This document shows positions 12,801-23,209 of a stretch of DNA of 64,000 nt, one piece after another (the first letter of the stretch is position 1; the number at the start of each line of letters is the position of its first letter). Location of the stretch: positions 7,874,001 through 7,938,000 of the forward strand of contig OX327702.1 of assembly GCA_946807835.1 (NCBI GenBank). Reading direction: 5' to 3'. The position numbers and the translations under genes are program-made. The notes under the pieces were generated by a model that saw only the letters and a list, made by a program, of their open reading frames with translations, was not told the origin of the DNA and ran no database searches. Source of the stretch: Ailanthus altissimus. Taxonomy: Eukaryota; Streptophyta; Magnoliopsida; Sapindales; Simaroubaceae.

Positions 12801-13330
12801 AGTCAAACATATCCTGAGGTACCTAAAGGGTACAAAGGATAAGTTTCTCAAATATGGAGAAAGTAACTTACAAATGAAAAGATGCATAGAGTCAGACTTT
12901 TAGTTTGATTAAGATGATAGAGAGTCTACATCTAGGAATGTGCTAATTCTCATTAGTACTAAGTAAATTGAAATTACACCAAACTGGGATTCACTGCTTA
13001 TTAATAAGTACGTAACGAAAGCGACAGTCAATATTTATAGATTTGTCGCTGGCTTTAGAAGAGTTCCAACACAGATGGATGCTATCCCATAAGTTTGCGA
13101 TAAAATAAGGCCATAATACAAGCCAAAGTGCCAAGAGGACACCAGTACTCTAATTATATTGAGAGGAGTCTCACATGACTAGAAGGATCTTGGCTAAAGG
13201 AGATGTGATTATTTGTAGAAGTGTTCTATAAATAATTTAGTGAACAAACTTTCTAACGCCATGACTCAAAAAGTGTTTATGAAACACATAGAGTCGATGT
13301 GTATGAGATGCCATCAGGAATGATACAAGA
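9842..13330 (+). pseudogene. Copia A gag-pol remnant
   Basis: Gag probably starts at ATG 9842 (MATTNQLVCIV, then NYSDW and MNLRSVLDSD). Downstream, in changing frames, are integrase pieces (RGNEYINN near 10765), RT pieces near 11600-11720 (AAYYNFEVWHMDVRKVF, then EIFIEQPKGF), DLGEAFFILSIKLYKDR near 11870, and RNase H/3' pieces near 12060-13300 (LMYAVMCLRHE, LMVVKHILRYLKGTKDKFLKYG). A deletion follows the QPKGF block, and the RT-end/RNase H part is tandemly duplicated. Numerous stops and frame changes make it inactive. Confidence 0.8.
11936..13115 (+). repeat. 590-bp tandem duplication in Copia A pol
   Basis: 11936-12525 and 12526-13115 are near-identical direct copies. The unit runs from ACTCTCC to GATAAAATAARGCCATA. 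Two nearly identical reading frames starting at 12044 and 12634 result. Confidence 0.88.
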
Positions 13331-13343
13331 GTAAGCAGGAGAT

Positions 13344-15476
13344 TGTTAGGGTCAGTGTTTACGTGCCATCCCTGAATGTACATATACTTGTGTATTTATA
13401 CAAGTGTACATTTCTATTAAATCGGTAATACCCATTAATATGGTACTATGCAATGTAACGTTACAGACATTGTACGATCTGAAGGAGTTTAGATCAGATC
13501 TAAAAGAATTTAGGTAAGGGCTCATAGATAGCCACGCTGAAAGACATAAATGCTAAATGTTAGCATAGCTAAATATTAGTTGGTTATAATACTCAGCAGG
13601 TCTATGTCTCATTAGCTGGTTATAATGGGGACATAGACCTGAGAATATACCAGTAACTGCATAGTTACAAGAGTTGCAATCGGGTGCTAGCAAATGCTAG
13701 TTGTGCAAGTATGTTCTTGAATAATTATCCCTGATCAATTTCTGCCGATGCGGGTTTGTCGGTGGATACCTTTATATATAGATCAGCATATATTATACCT
13801 ATAGGGTATAGAAGGTGTTTCTAGCTGACCGTAAGCTTGGAGCTCGTATTGACATATGATATCCAGTTAGGACTAGATATGGGACAAACTCACGAGGGCC
13901 TCCGATAGACACCCTATGTAAGCCGTCAATGGAGGGTTCTCTCGAGTTGAGTAGTATACGTAGTCCTTTGACCTGAGTTTCACGGTGGGCTTGTAAGTGA
14001 TCCACCATACTTTGGTTTCACGTATATCACAGACCTTTCATGGTGTGACCTCTAGATGTCGCTGGGTATGGTCCGATGCTTATGGAGTTTGGTGTGTACA
14101 TATATGGGATCCGTCAGTTCGCATAAGAAGTTTGATATCCAGATGCTTCGAGACTGTATCTCGAAAAGTCTTGTGGCCACAAGTATTAATCCCGAAAAAG
14201 AGTTCCACCAGGGTAGAACAATATGGCAAAAACTTTTGCGCATATTGTTCAATGAGATATGAGTGTAGAGATAAGACATAGATAACCACTAGAATATTTG
14301 ACAGTGATAATTTATATCCCCTTACATACAGGATATCATGACGGAAGGACTATACGTATGCGTTGTAACCTCAGCTTGCATGGTTCAACGCGCTGATTTG
14401 TATATCCGTGACGTGTACGTAAAGCATTGTTCACAGATTTATGGAATAGTTCCATTTGACAAATCGAGCATAAGACCTAGGGAGTCTTGCTATATGGAGT
14501 GTACTCGTTGTGTACTGAGTAGCTTGCCAGATTAAATTGTTTAATCCAACAATATTCAACACTATCACGGGAATGCATGCATATCTGTATTTAAGTGTTA
14601 AATATAATACTTAGTTAATAATTGTTATTTACTAATTGTTTAAGGACATATGGCACATTGTGGACTATTAGTTAAGTTTACCCAAGTGTGAAATTTAGTC
14701 GGACCCATTAGGGGGTAGACTTGGTAACTATTTACAATAAGCAAAATGGTCATTTTACACTTTGATTATTTAATTATTAAATAATCAAAATATCTCTATT
14801 TTTATATTATATGATATTATATATATTAATATTTTAATTTTGGGAGCCAAATAGTTGGTACTCATTTTTAATATTTAATTATTATTATATATATTTTATA
14901 TTATATAATATATTATATTAATATTTTATTATATATATATATAAAGAGATAGAGATTTGTGAAAGTGCGGTTGTGTGATTGTGTTTGCCAAGTAATGAGA
15001 AAGAAATGGAGGAAGAAGAAGAAAAGAAGAAAGAAAGAAAAAAAAGGGAAAAAATGAAATTGTTTTAATTTTTTCTACGGTGTCTAAGAAGCAATTGAGA
15101 ATTGTTTCAGTCTCTATTTCTTATCTTTTTAAAGAAAATGATACAAACACACATTAACTATTTTGGAGTTTAAGAGTTAAATTCAGTGCTGCATATAGAG
15201 TTGCTACTCTAGCTCACCAAGCCCACCTTGTTGGTGACTAAAACTGTCCGCGAGTTGGTCTCCATGTGGACTCCGAAAAAAATACGTGTATAAGGTTACA
15301 CGTTAAGGTGAATTCTCTATACTACTAATATATTAATGTGATTAATATATTTTATTGGTTGTGTTTATTGTAATTTACACGCTTCCATCATGTAGAATAT
15401 GTATAATATACGTATTTTAGGCAATAGACACAATTGCACATGCATACACTCACATATATTAGATCCTTCGCCAACA
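13344..15476 (+). repeat. 3' LTR of Copia A
   Basis: It is preceded by a purine-rich tract (GAGTAAGCAGGAGAT) and runs from TGTTAGGGTCAGTG to CTTCGCCAACA. It carries an extra AT microsatellite and a GA-rich stretch at about 14890-15060 that the 5' LTR has lost or never had. Confidence 0.9.
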
Positions 15477-15481
15477 GTTTC

Positions 15482-16711
15482 TTCTCCATCATCAAGAAGT
15501 CACGACAATGAGCGATAAGTCATTTCCACTCCAAATATTTCCCTAAAAAGGCAGAGATCATAGCTCTCTTGCCCATAAATGCATTGTGTATCCATGGCAG
15601 ACCTAACAATGATAGAAAAGTTCATTTAAGCTGTAGTCACGAAGAAGAATCTTGCCATTAAGACAGTAGGATAGAGATGGAAGAAATATTAAAGACACTA
15701 AAAGAATCCATTTTAACCAAAATACAAGAAACCTCTTAGGACAATTTGAAAGAGATAATAGAAAATATGTTCCACTAGTTAAAGGTGCTCACAATCATCG
15801 ACTGACCAGACAATGAAAGCTGCATTGAAAATGAAAGAAAAAGTAAATAGAGGAAGCTTGCTCACGTCAAACAAGTAAATAAAGCATTATCACCGGTAGC
15901 AGCTGTCATGTCTATCTACCAAGCTGTAACTAGGACTGGAAGTTCCAATTACATTGAATTCTCAAATAAAGATTTAGTTGGCATTGTGTACCCTTATAAT
16001 GACCCGTTAGTAATCACTCTGCAAATCTCTAATTATTCTATCATTAAAGTGTTTATCGATGGTGGAAGTAATGAGGATATCATATTTTGGAGTACTTTCC
16101 AAAACATGGGCCTAAAAGAGGCAGAGAATGTTACAAGCAAGTCAACCGTAGTCACCTTCAATGGCACCGAGACAGTCCTAGTGGGATAGATCCACCTGCA
16201 AGTTACTGCCGTATAAAAAACTATGACAGTCAATTTCTTAGTAATTAACGCTCTATCATAGTACCATGCAGAAGATAAAAATGAATAGCAACCATAAAAG
16301 GAGACCAACAAGTAGCAAAAGGTGCTACCAACTAAGATTAAAAGAGAAAAAGAAGTGCTTTGGCATACAACTGTTTCTGCTTCACCATCTGTATTAACAA
16401 AGATGTAGTCTTTTGCAAAATAACAATTACAGTCAGTTTTATAGAGTGTTAAGAAAAGAATGAGGCAGTACATAAAGGGGAAAAAATAGATAAAGAGGCA
16501 GAAGATGAATACAAATAAAGTTGTAGAATTACGAGTTGATGAGTTTTCCCCAAAAGACAAAGAAGAACTTGTCAAGCCAAAAAAGGCATGACTAGCTAAA
16601 GTTGAGCCTACAAAATAAGTGCCTCTGAAATTAGACTATAAGGTTCTCATAGGTACCAAACTGCAAGAAGAATATACTGATAAGTTAGTTAAACTACTAC
16701 AAGAAAATGTC
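15482..16711 (+). pseudogene. Tat gag end and protease, cut off before RT
   Basis: Parent Gypsy coding DNA resumes after Copia A. The aspartic protease is readable at about 15908-16190: DLVGIVYPYNDPLVITLQI, then FIDGGSNEDIIFW, which holds the Tat-type active-site block (D-G-G-S where many families have D-S/T-G). It continues in frame after a stop as TMTVNFLVINALS, then TIKGDQQVAKRCY and LDYKVLIGTKLQEEYTDKLV ... LLQENV, the linker that leads into RT. The sequence then changes abruptly at about 16711 into a minus-strand Athila fragment. Confidence 0.8.
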
Positions 16712-18242
16712 GGCATACAATTATTTCTACTGTGTTGTCACTTTTTTGCACCTTAGAATGTTGTTGCACTTTAATACCACTTTCTGCACGTTTCATTGTT
16801 AAAAATTCTGCACTTTTATGAGATTCTGCACTATTTTCTAGACTAATATGCTGCTGATTTTTTATTTCAACACTTATTTGACACCTCTGTAACCTTTGAA
16901 GAAAAGGAATAGGCGGTCTATATAATTGCACTTTATTTTTCAGCACTTCCTTCTCCTATATACTTGATGGTCGTGGTGTGAATGTGTTTTCTTGTAAGAT
17001 CTTACCACTCCTCAAGTTGATAGCTTGGCATTGCTCTACAATCCCTTTTGAATTTGTCTCAGTATCACTTGGTAGAGTGCCTTGAGGTCTCCTATTAATT
17101 GCAGCAGTAAGTTGTCCCATTTTAACCTCTAAATTCTTTAAAGATGCTGAATGATTCTGCAGGATGACATTATTGGACTTTACATATTGCATAAACATGT
17201 CTTCTAAAGCTAGCTTCCTCTCTTGTAGTGGCTGGAATCTTGGAGGATTCATTGGTCTAGATGACTCCCTTTGGTTGTTACGCCAAGAGAAATTAGAATA
17301 ATCTCTCGACCTCGGATTGTAGGAATTTGATTATGGGTTAGGTTGTTGACGATTACAATTTTCTATATAATTCACTGTTTTCATGCACCACCCATTAATA
17401 TGGTTATCACCACAAAAGTTGCATGTCACTTATCAGGTTTTGACGTCATTCAATGTATCAAATTTTTTAGATAAAATATTGATTTGAGCTATCAATACAT
17501 TGAATGCGTCAATTTCATATATACCGGTAACTCTTTTGGGTGTAGCTCTCTTTGCTGACCATTGATAAATTTTTGATACAATTTCTTCTAATAGATCATA
17601 AGCTTCATCAGTAGACTTAGTCATTAAAACTCCTCCAGCAGCAGCATCTATAATAGTCCTCAAATGACCCACTAATCCATTGTAGAATGTTTGAACTAAT
17701 AGCTATTTAAGGACTCTATAATGAGGACACTTCCTTAACATGTTCTTGAAGTGCTCCCATGCCTCATACAATGGCTCTATATCAATTTAATTGAATGAGG
17801 TGATGTCATTCCTCATCTTTACTGTCTTTGCTAGTAGAAAGAACTAGGCTAAGAACTTCTGTGCTAAATCTTCCCCTGTTGATATGGATCCTGACGACAA
17901 TGATATCAACCAACTCTTAGCTCTGTCCCTTAAGAAGAAAGGGAATAGTCCCAATCTGATGGCATCGTCAGAGACTCCGTTGTATTTAAAGGTATCACAT
18001 ATTTTCAAGAAATTTATGATATGTATGTTAGGATCGTCATTGGGAGCTCCGCTGAATTGTATAGTTTCTTTCAGCATCTAAATAATATTCGACTTGATCT
18101 CAAAGTTATTAGCAATGATGGTTGGTTGCCGAATACTAGACTAAACACCATTTGTAGTTAGGATAGCATATTCTTTCAAAGCTCTCTATGGTATCATGGG
18201 CTCAAACACAGAATTACTAATGTGATCATTGTTTTCCTTCAT
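16712..18242 (-). pseudogene. Athila gag remnant
   Basis: It starts at ATG 18242 (MKENNDHISNSVFEPMIP). Then come FSGAPNDDPNIHIINFL and KYNGVSDDAIRLGLFP, KSWLISLSSGSIST, IDAAAGGVLMTKSTDEAYDL (17433-17672), INLRSGKILQE near 17000, and a piece KNKVQLYRPPIPFLQR near 16920 that normally precedes protease. These blocks are characteristic of Athila-type gag. Stops and frame changes interrupt it, and its end is lost at the 16712 junction. Confidence 0.85.
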
Positions 18243-18370
18243 GGTATGAACTGTCAAAGCAAAATAAAAGAAGATCAAAGTAAAAAGAGGAAGATAAAAC
18301 AAAAATAAATATCTAAATTAAAAGTAAGTAGCTTGGTATTAATATTGATTTAAAGAATAGATAAAACTAG

Positions 18371-18388
18371 TCCCCGACAACGGCGCCA
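18371..18388 (-). other. Athila primer-binding site
   Basis: On the minus strand it reads TGGCGCCGTTGTCGGGGA, a typical Athila primer site, placed six bases after the LTR end at 18395. Confidence 0.88.
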
Positions 18389-18394
18389 AAAATT

Positions 18395-19739
18395 TGATTA
18401 TGATGCTATAATAGCTAAGCGTAAGTGCACGCTATCGTATCAAGAAATATAGGATTTTAAGTCAAAGTATCGATTCCACAGGGACTATACGATCTAATTC
18501 TATAAATCAAGTACTAAAATTATACCTACTTAACTTTTATTTAGAAAACTAAAATCTAAAATTTAATTAACTAATCTAACTCTATCAATTAAACTAAACA
18601 AAAGCAAATGGTAGAATTCACACATAAAGATAATCTAGGGTTTTGAATCATCCCTTAATATTTCACTTGACTCATTAACCACTTAGTTAATCCCTTAATA
18701 CTAATTGATTGGCTTAGACACTAATCTCATCACAAACCTCTATCGATGGTCAAGTAACTATATTACACATTCTAACAATCATCTATATGTCTATGGTAAT
18801 CAAATCAAAATGTAATTTATTAAGATCAAATCTAAATTATACTATACATGCCACATAGGTATATGTCTATCTTAGATGGAACTCATAGTTGTTACCCTAT
18901 GATCATGCATCAAACTATCATAGGCTAAACACATGAATCCCTTTGTCAAGTTTATTACGGTTCCTTAATCATTCAAAATATTGATCAGGTATAATGAAAG
19001 AATTATACACAAGATAGAATGAATCAATTGAATGTATCAAGTTAATAAACTAAAAATTAACATAATTCAAATCCATATTAGGTTCATATAGTCTAACCCT
19101 AGATGAACAATTTAGCACATCACAAAACCAAAAGTATCTAACCAAGTCATGAAGATCAACAAGAATAAGAATATAATGGTAAAGAAAAAGAAGAAAAACT
19201 AATCAAAGTGACTCTTTGATGTGCTTCTCGCTCAATCTTGACTTGAAGCTTGAATTTTTATTTTGGTGCTTCAATTTTTGACTTTGATATTTGATTTTGT
19301 GTTATGAATTTTTTCTCTATGTTTTTGCCTTTCCAAAGTCTATGTATTTGACCTCAAAAGAGTGTTTTTATTAGTATGAAAAACCCTAAGTGCGAGGGGT
19401 TCAAATTCAAGTTGAAATAGGAGATGAGAAGGGCTTTTATATGTTGCACGGGTGCCGTGGCACTAGGTTGTGGGCGCCGCAGTGATCAGCTACTGACCTG
19501 GGCACCCTGACGCTCAGTCATGAGCGCTGCGGCACCTAGTTCTGGTACTTCTCTCCTATTTTGAGTGTAACTTCTTTGTTTTATGTTCGATTCGCCTCTC
19601 ATTTGTTCTTATGAATCACATTTTCTATCGTGCATCTATTTATGATCAGAAAACACAATTAAATAGCCAAATATTTATGATTCAGAGTAAAATACAAAAG
19701 TTGAGTACAAATTATAATAGTGTTTTTACGCCTTTATCA
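18395..19739 (-). repeat. Athila-type LTR, 1345 bp
   Basis: On the minus strand it begins TGATAAAGGCG and ends ATCATAATCA next to the primer site. It contains a short GC-rich island with GGCGCC/GCGGCACC words at about 19445-19540. Related LTRs lie at 29872-31315 and 52942-54175. Confidence 0.85.
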
Positions 19740-19766
19740 ACTTCAGCATAGGATTAAAGCCAACCC
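19740..19766 (+). pseudogene. Sliver of Tat reverse transcriptase
   Basis: These 27 bases translate to LQHRIKANP, the conserved RT stretch usually followed by the connection domain. The reading frame resumes at 28384 as (N)PT*IKAF*EIK. It shows that Copia B entered the RT region of the parent Gypsy element. Confidence 0.7.
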
Positions 19767-21748
19767 TGTTAGGGTTGGTGCTTACATTTCATCCCTGAAT
19801 ATACATATACTTGTATATTTATACAAGTGTACATTCTCATTAAATCGCTAATACCAAGTATATGGTATTATGCATGTAACGTTATAGATATTGTAGATCT
19901 GAAGGAGTTCGGATCAGATCTAAAGGGTTTAGATAAGGGCTCATAGTTAGCCATGTTGAGACATATAATTGCTAAATGTTAGCACAACTAAGTGTTAGCT
20001 GGTTATAATACTCAGCAGATCCAAGAATTGGAGCCTTGTCTATAATGGGACATAGACCTGGGAATATACTAGTAACTGCATAGTTGCAAGAGTTGCAATC
20101 GGGTGCCAGGAAATGCAAGTTGTGCAAGTATGTTCTCGAATAATAGTCCCTGATCTATTTCTACCGATGCGGGTCTATCGATGGATACTTTTAAATAGAG
20201 ATCAGCATATGTCGTATCTGTCGGGTATAGATGGTCGTTCCTGACCGACCATGAGCTTGGAGCTCGTATTGACATGTGGGTATCCAGTTAAGACTGAATA
20301 TCAGACAGACTCACGAGGGCCTCCGATAGACATTTAGTGTAAGCCGTCAACGGAGGGTCCTTTCGAGTTGAATAGTATACGTGATCCTTTGACCTGAGTG
20401 CCACGGTGGGCTTGTAAGTGATTCACCATACTTTCGTTCTATATATGTCACAGACCTTTCATGGTGTGATCGCTGGGTGTCGCTGGGTATGGTCCGATGC
20501 TTATGAAGTCTCGTGCATACAGATATGGGATCCATCAGCTTCTATATGGAGTTTGATATCCAGATGCTTCGAGACTGTATCTCAAAAAGTCTTATGGCCA
20601 CAAGCAATCATCCCAAGAAAGAGTTCCGCCAGGGTCGAACAATATAGCAAATGAGTTTGCCCATATTGTTCATTGAGATACAAGTCTGGAGATAGGGCAT
20701 GGATGAGAATTTGGGGATTTGACGGTGATAATCTATATCCCTACATATCCAGGATATCATAACGGAAGGACTATACGTATGCGTTCTAACCTCAGCTTGT
20801 ATGGTTCAACACGTTGATTTGTATATCCGTGACGTGTGCGTGGTGCATTGCTCACGGACTCATAGAATAGTTCCATTTGATGAATCAGGCGTAGAACCTA
20901 GAGAGTCCCGTGATATAGAGTGTACTCGTTGTGCACTGGGGCAGCGTGCCGGATTAAATTGTTTAATCCAGCAATATTCAGTGATTTTACAGAAATACGT
21001 GCGCGTCTGTATTTAAGTGTTAAATATAATAATTAATTAATAATTATTATTTACTAATTGGATTATGACACATAGCGTATTGTGGACCCTCAGTTGAGTT
21101 TATCCAAGTGTGGGATTTGGTAGGACCCACTAGGGGGTAAACGTGGTAACTATTTATGAGGGAAAAAATGGTCAACTCTGATTATTTAATTGTTAAATAA
21201 TTATTTTTTCTCTCTCTCCCTTATATATATATATATATTATTAAAGAAGTAAAAAAAAAAAAACAGGAGGAGGAAGGCCATTCAGCTGAGAGAGAAAGAA
21301 AGAAAATGAGAGAAAGGAAAGGAAAAAGAGAAGAAAGAAAAGAGAAGAAAGAAAGGAGAAGGAAAAAAAAAAAAGAAGGAAAAGAAATCTGCTTCCAATT
21401 GGAATAATTATGAATTGCTCCAAGTTCTCCATTTATTATCCTTTTGGAGAAAAGGATGTAAATTCACTCTCGACCATTTTGGGGATTAAGAGTTAATCCC
21501 AAGCTGAATATTGAGCTGTTGTTCTAGCTCAACTGAAACTGCATACGAGTTGGTCTCTATGCAGACTCTAAGAAAAATACGTGTATAACATTACATGTTT
21601 GGTGAGTTCTCTAATCTTATTAATATATTAATGTGATTAATATATTTATTTATTGTGTTTATTGCAAAATTTATATTTTCGCTGCATTAGGCAATAGACA
21701 CAATTGCACATGCATACACCCACGTGCCTAGATGCTACTGCGCTAACA
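19767..21748 (+). repeat. 5' LTR of Copia B
   Basis: It runs from TGTTAGGGTTGGTG to CTACTGCGCTAACA, 1982 bp. It has the same conserved core as Copia A (about 20120-20960), then a TA microsatellite and a GA-rich tract at about 21220-21390. Confidence 0.9.
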
Positions 21749-21751
21749 AAG

Positions 21752-21763
21752 TGGTATCAGAGC
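21752..21763 (+). other. Primer-binding site (initiator tRNA-Met type)
   Basis: TGGTATCAGAGC lies three bases after the LTR end, as in Copia A. Confidence 0.92.
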
Positions 21764-21854
21764 CATTTAGGCTTTTATGGTGTAGTTTGAGTGGATGGTT
21801 GCAAAAACCCAATGAAAATGGTGTGTTTCAAGTGTTGAAACGCGTCTGCGAAAA

Positions 21855-22240
21855 ATAGAGTTCATCGGGCGCTGCCGCGCCAAGAGGCTCGCGCCGCAGC
21901 GCTGGGATTTGTCAGCCTGGCACTGCAGTGCTAAACGCTTGTCGCCTCCGCGCTAAGATGTCTTTTTCCCAGCGCTGGGGCGCTAAAGAGTTAGTGCTGA
22001 GGCGCTGGCGAGCCTGAGCTAGGGCGCGAGTTTCTGGAATTTGCGCCCTAGTGGTAGAGCGTCACCGCCCCAGCGCTGAAGGTTTGGCCTCGCAGCGCGG
22101 ACGCGGTGAGACACCATCATCGCAGTGCTAAAACGTGGGCGCCGCAGCTCTGGAGAGCGCTGCAGCGACGCTTGATAGCGCTGAGCTTATCAGCTCAGCG
22201 CTCTAGCGTTGATGAGCTCCTCGCGGCAGCAGCACTATTA
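21855..22240 (+). repeat. GC-rich GCGCTG array in Copia B leader
   Basis: About 390 bp are dominated by irregular repeats of GCGCTG, GCCGCAGCGC and CAGCGCTGGGGCGCTA, strikingly GC-rich against AT-rich surroundings. It lies 100 bp after the primer site. No reading frame was recognised. Confidence 0.8.
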
Positions 22241-22699
22241 ATTTGAACAGTAGCTCACGAACATTGAAAAATATTGTTACTGCTACAGTAAGGTTACTAT
22301 GCTTTGCTACAGTGAAAACACTGTTTCTGCTACAGTATTTTGAACAATGTTTCGAGAATAATTATGCATGTGTAGATTTATAAGTTGTAGTGATAAATGT
22401 TATCAGTCTACATTATAAATCAGAGTTTATGAGATGCTATGATAAAGAGTTATCAGTTTGCATTATAAACTAGAATTAATTTTTCTGTGCTGGTAACCAC
22501 AATGGGAGCCCTACTGGTGGGGGTTAGTTGTGCTTGTATAGAAAATTTAATTAATTGAGAATCACCTTTCCTAAGAGTATGGAGACCATAGAAATAAAAA
22601 TCTTTCTTAATCAGATTGAAGAATATTATATTATGAGATAATATTTTATTCTGATCCGTCTTGTCAATATGGTGTTAAACGAGTCACGTTGGCCTTGTC

Positions 22700-22995
22700 C
22701 TAATATTGCTACAGCGTGAGGGGCTTGGTCGGTTGGGCTTGGACTATGCCGGTTAAACATGAGATGAGACAAATATATGCGAAAGTATTGCCCAATATTG
22801 CTACAGCATGAGGGTAGTATCGGTAGCATATATTTAATCATTGACAAGTTAATCTAGAATACACTTATCCAATATTGCTACAGTATGAGGATAAGGTGTA
22901 TTTAGGATCAAGCGGTAAGAGTTGCATAAGATGCAATTGACAAGTGTTGTCTACCTATTGGGTTTACAAAGGCCAATATTGCTACAGTGTGAGGC
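22700..22995 (+). repeat. Four-copy leader motif of Copia B
   Basis: Copies of the CCAATATTGCTACAGYRTGA motif start at 22700, 22792, 22869 and 22973 (gaps 92, 77, 104), the same as in Copia A. It is noncoding leader. Confidence 0.85.
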
Positions 22996-23209
22996 CCGAG
23001 TAGATTTCAATGGGATCTACTTTCCGCTATATAGTTTAAAAGGTTTAAACTATCATTTTTCCGTTCGAGAGATTACCGGGATTATGTAAAGCAATGGGAG
23101 GGCGTTTTAAATTGAAAAATGTATACTTTGTATACTCATGATTTAAAATGTTTTATTAGCGATTTAATGAACATTCTACTTACATCTCTCATTAGTTTGG
23201 CCTGTTAAG

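Larger units (their letters stand above)
6733..15476 (+). mobile_element. Ty1/Copia retrotransposon A, full length with both LTRs
   Basis: The 8744-bp element is flanked by a perfect 5-bp duplication GTTTC (6728-6732 and 15477-15481). It has LTRs beginning TGTTAGGG and ending CCAACA, a tRNA-Met type primer site (8725), a leader with four repeated motifs, decayed gag-pol and a purine-rich tract (13329-13343). It lies in the gag region of the Tat element in the same orientation. Its two LTRs differ visibly and by length (1987 versus 2133 bp), so the insertion is not recent. It belongs to the same family as Copia B. Confidence 0.92.
16712..19739 (-). mobile_element. Athila-lineage Gypsy fragment: LTR, primer site, gag
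   Basis: On the minus strand the order is LTR (19739 to 18395), a six-base spacer, primer site (18388-18371) and gag from 18242. It breaks off near 16712, so pol and the second LTR are absent. It occupies the place where most of the Tat RT domain should be. The Tat RT resumes immediately at 19740. The left border is only an inferred junction. Confidence 0.8.

Noticed and set aside
6733..15476. A functional Copia element
   Set aside because: Coding sequence has many stops, frameshifts, a deletion and a tandem duplication; LTRs differ.
16033..16575. 180-residue minus-strand open frame
   Set aside because: It lies opposite the Tat protease and its downstream linker, which have clear family motifs on the plus strand.
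21241..21432. Phe/Ser/Leu-rich minus frame
   Set aside because: Comes from the GA-rich tract in the Copia B LTR.
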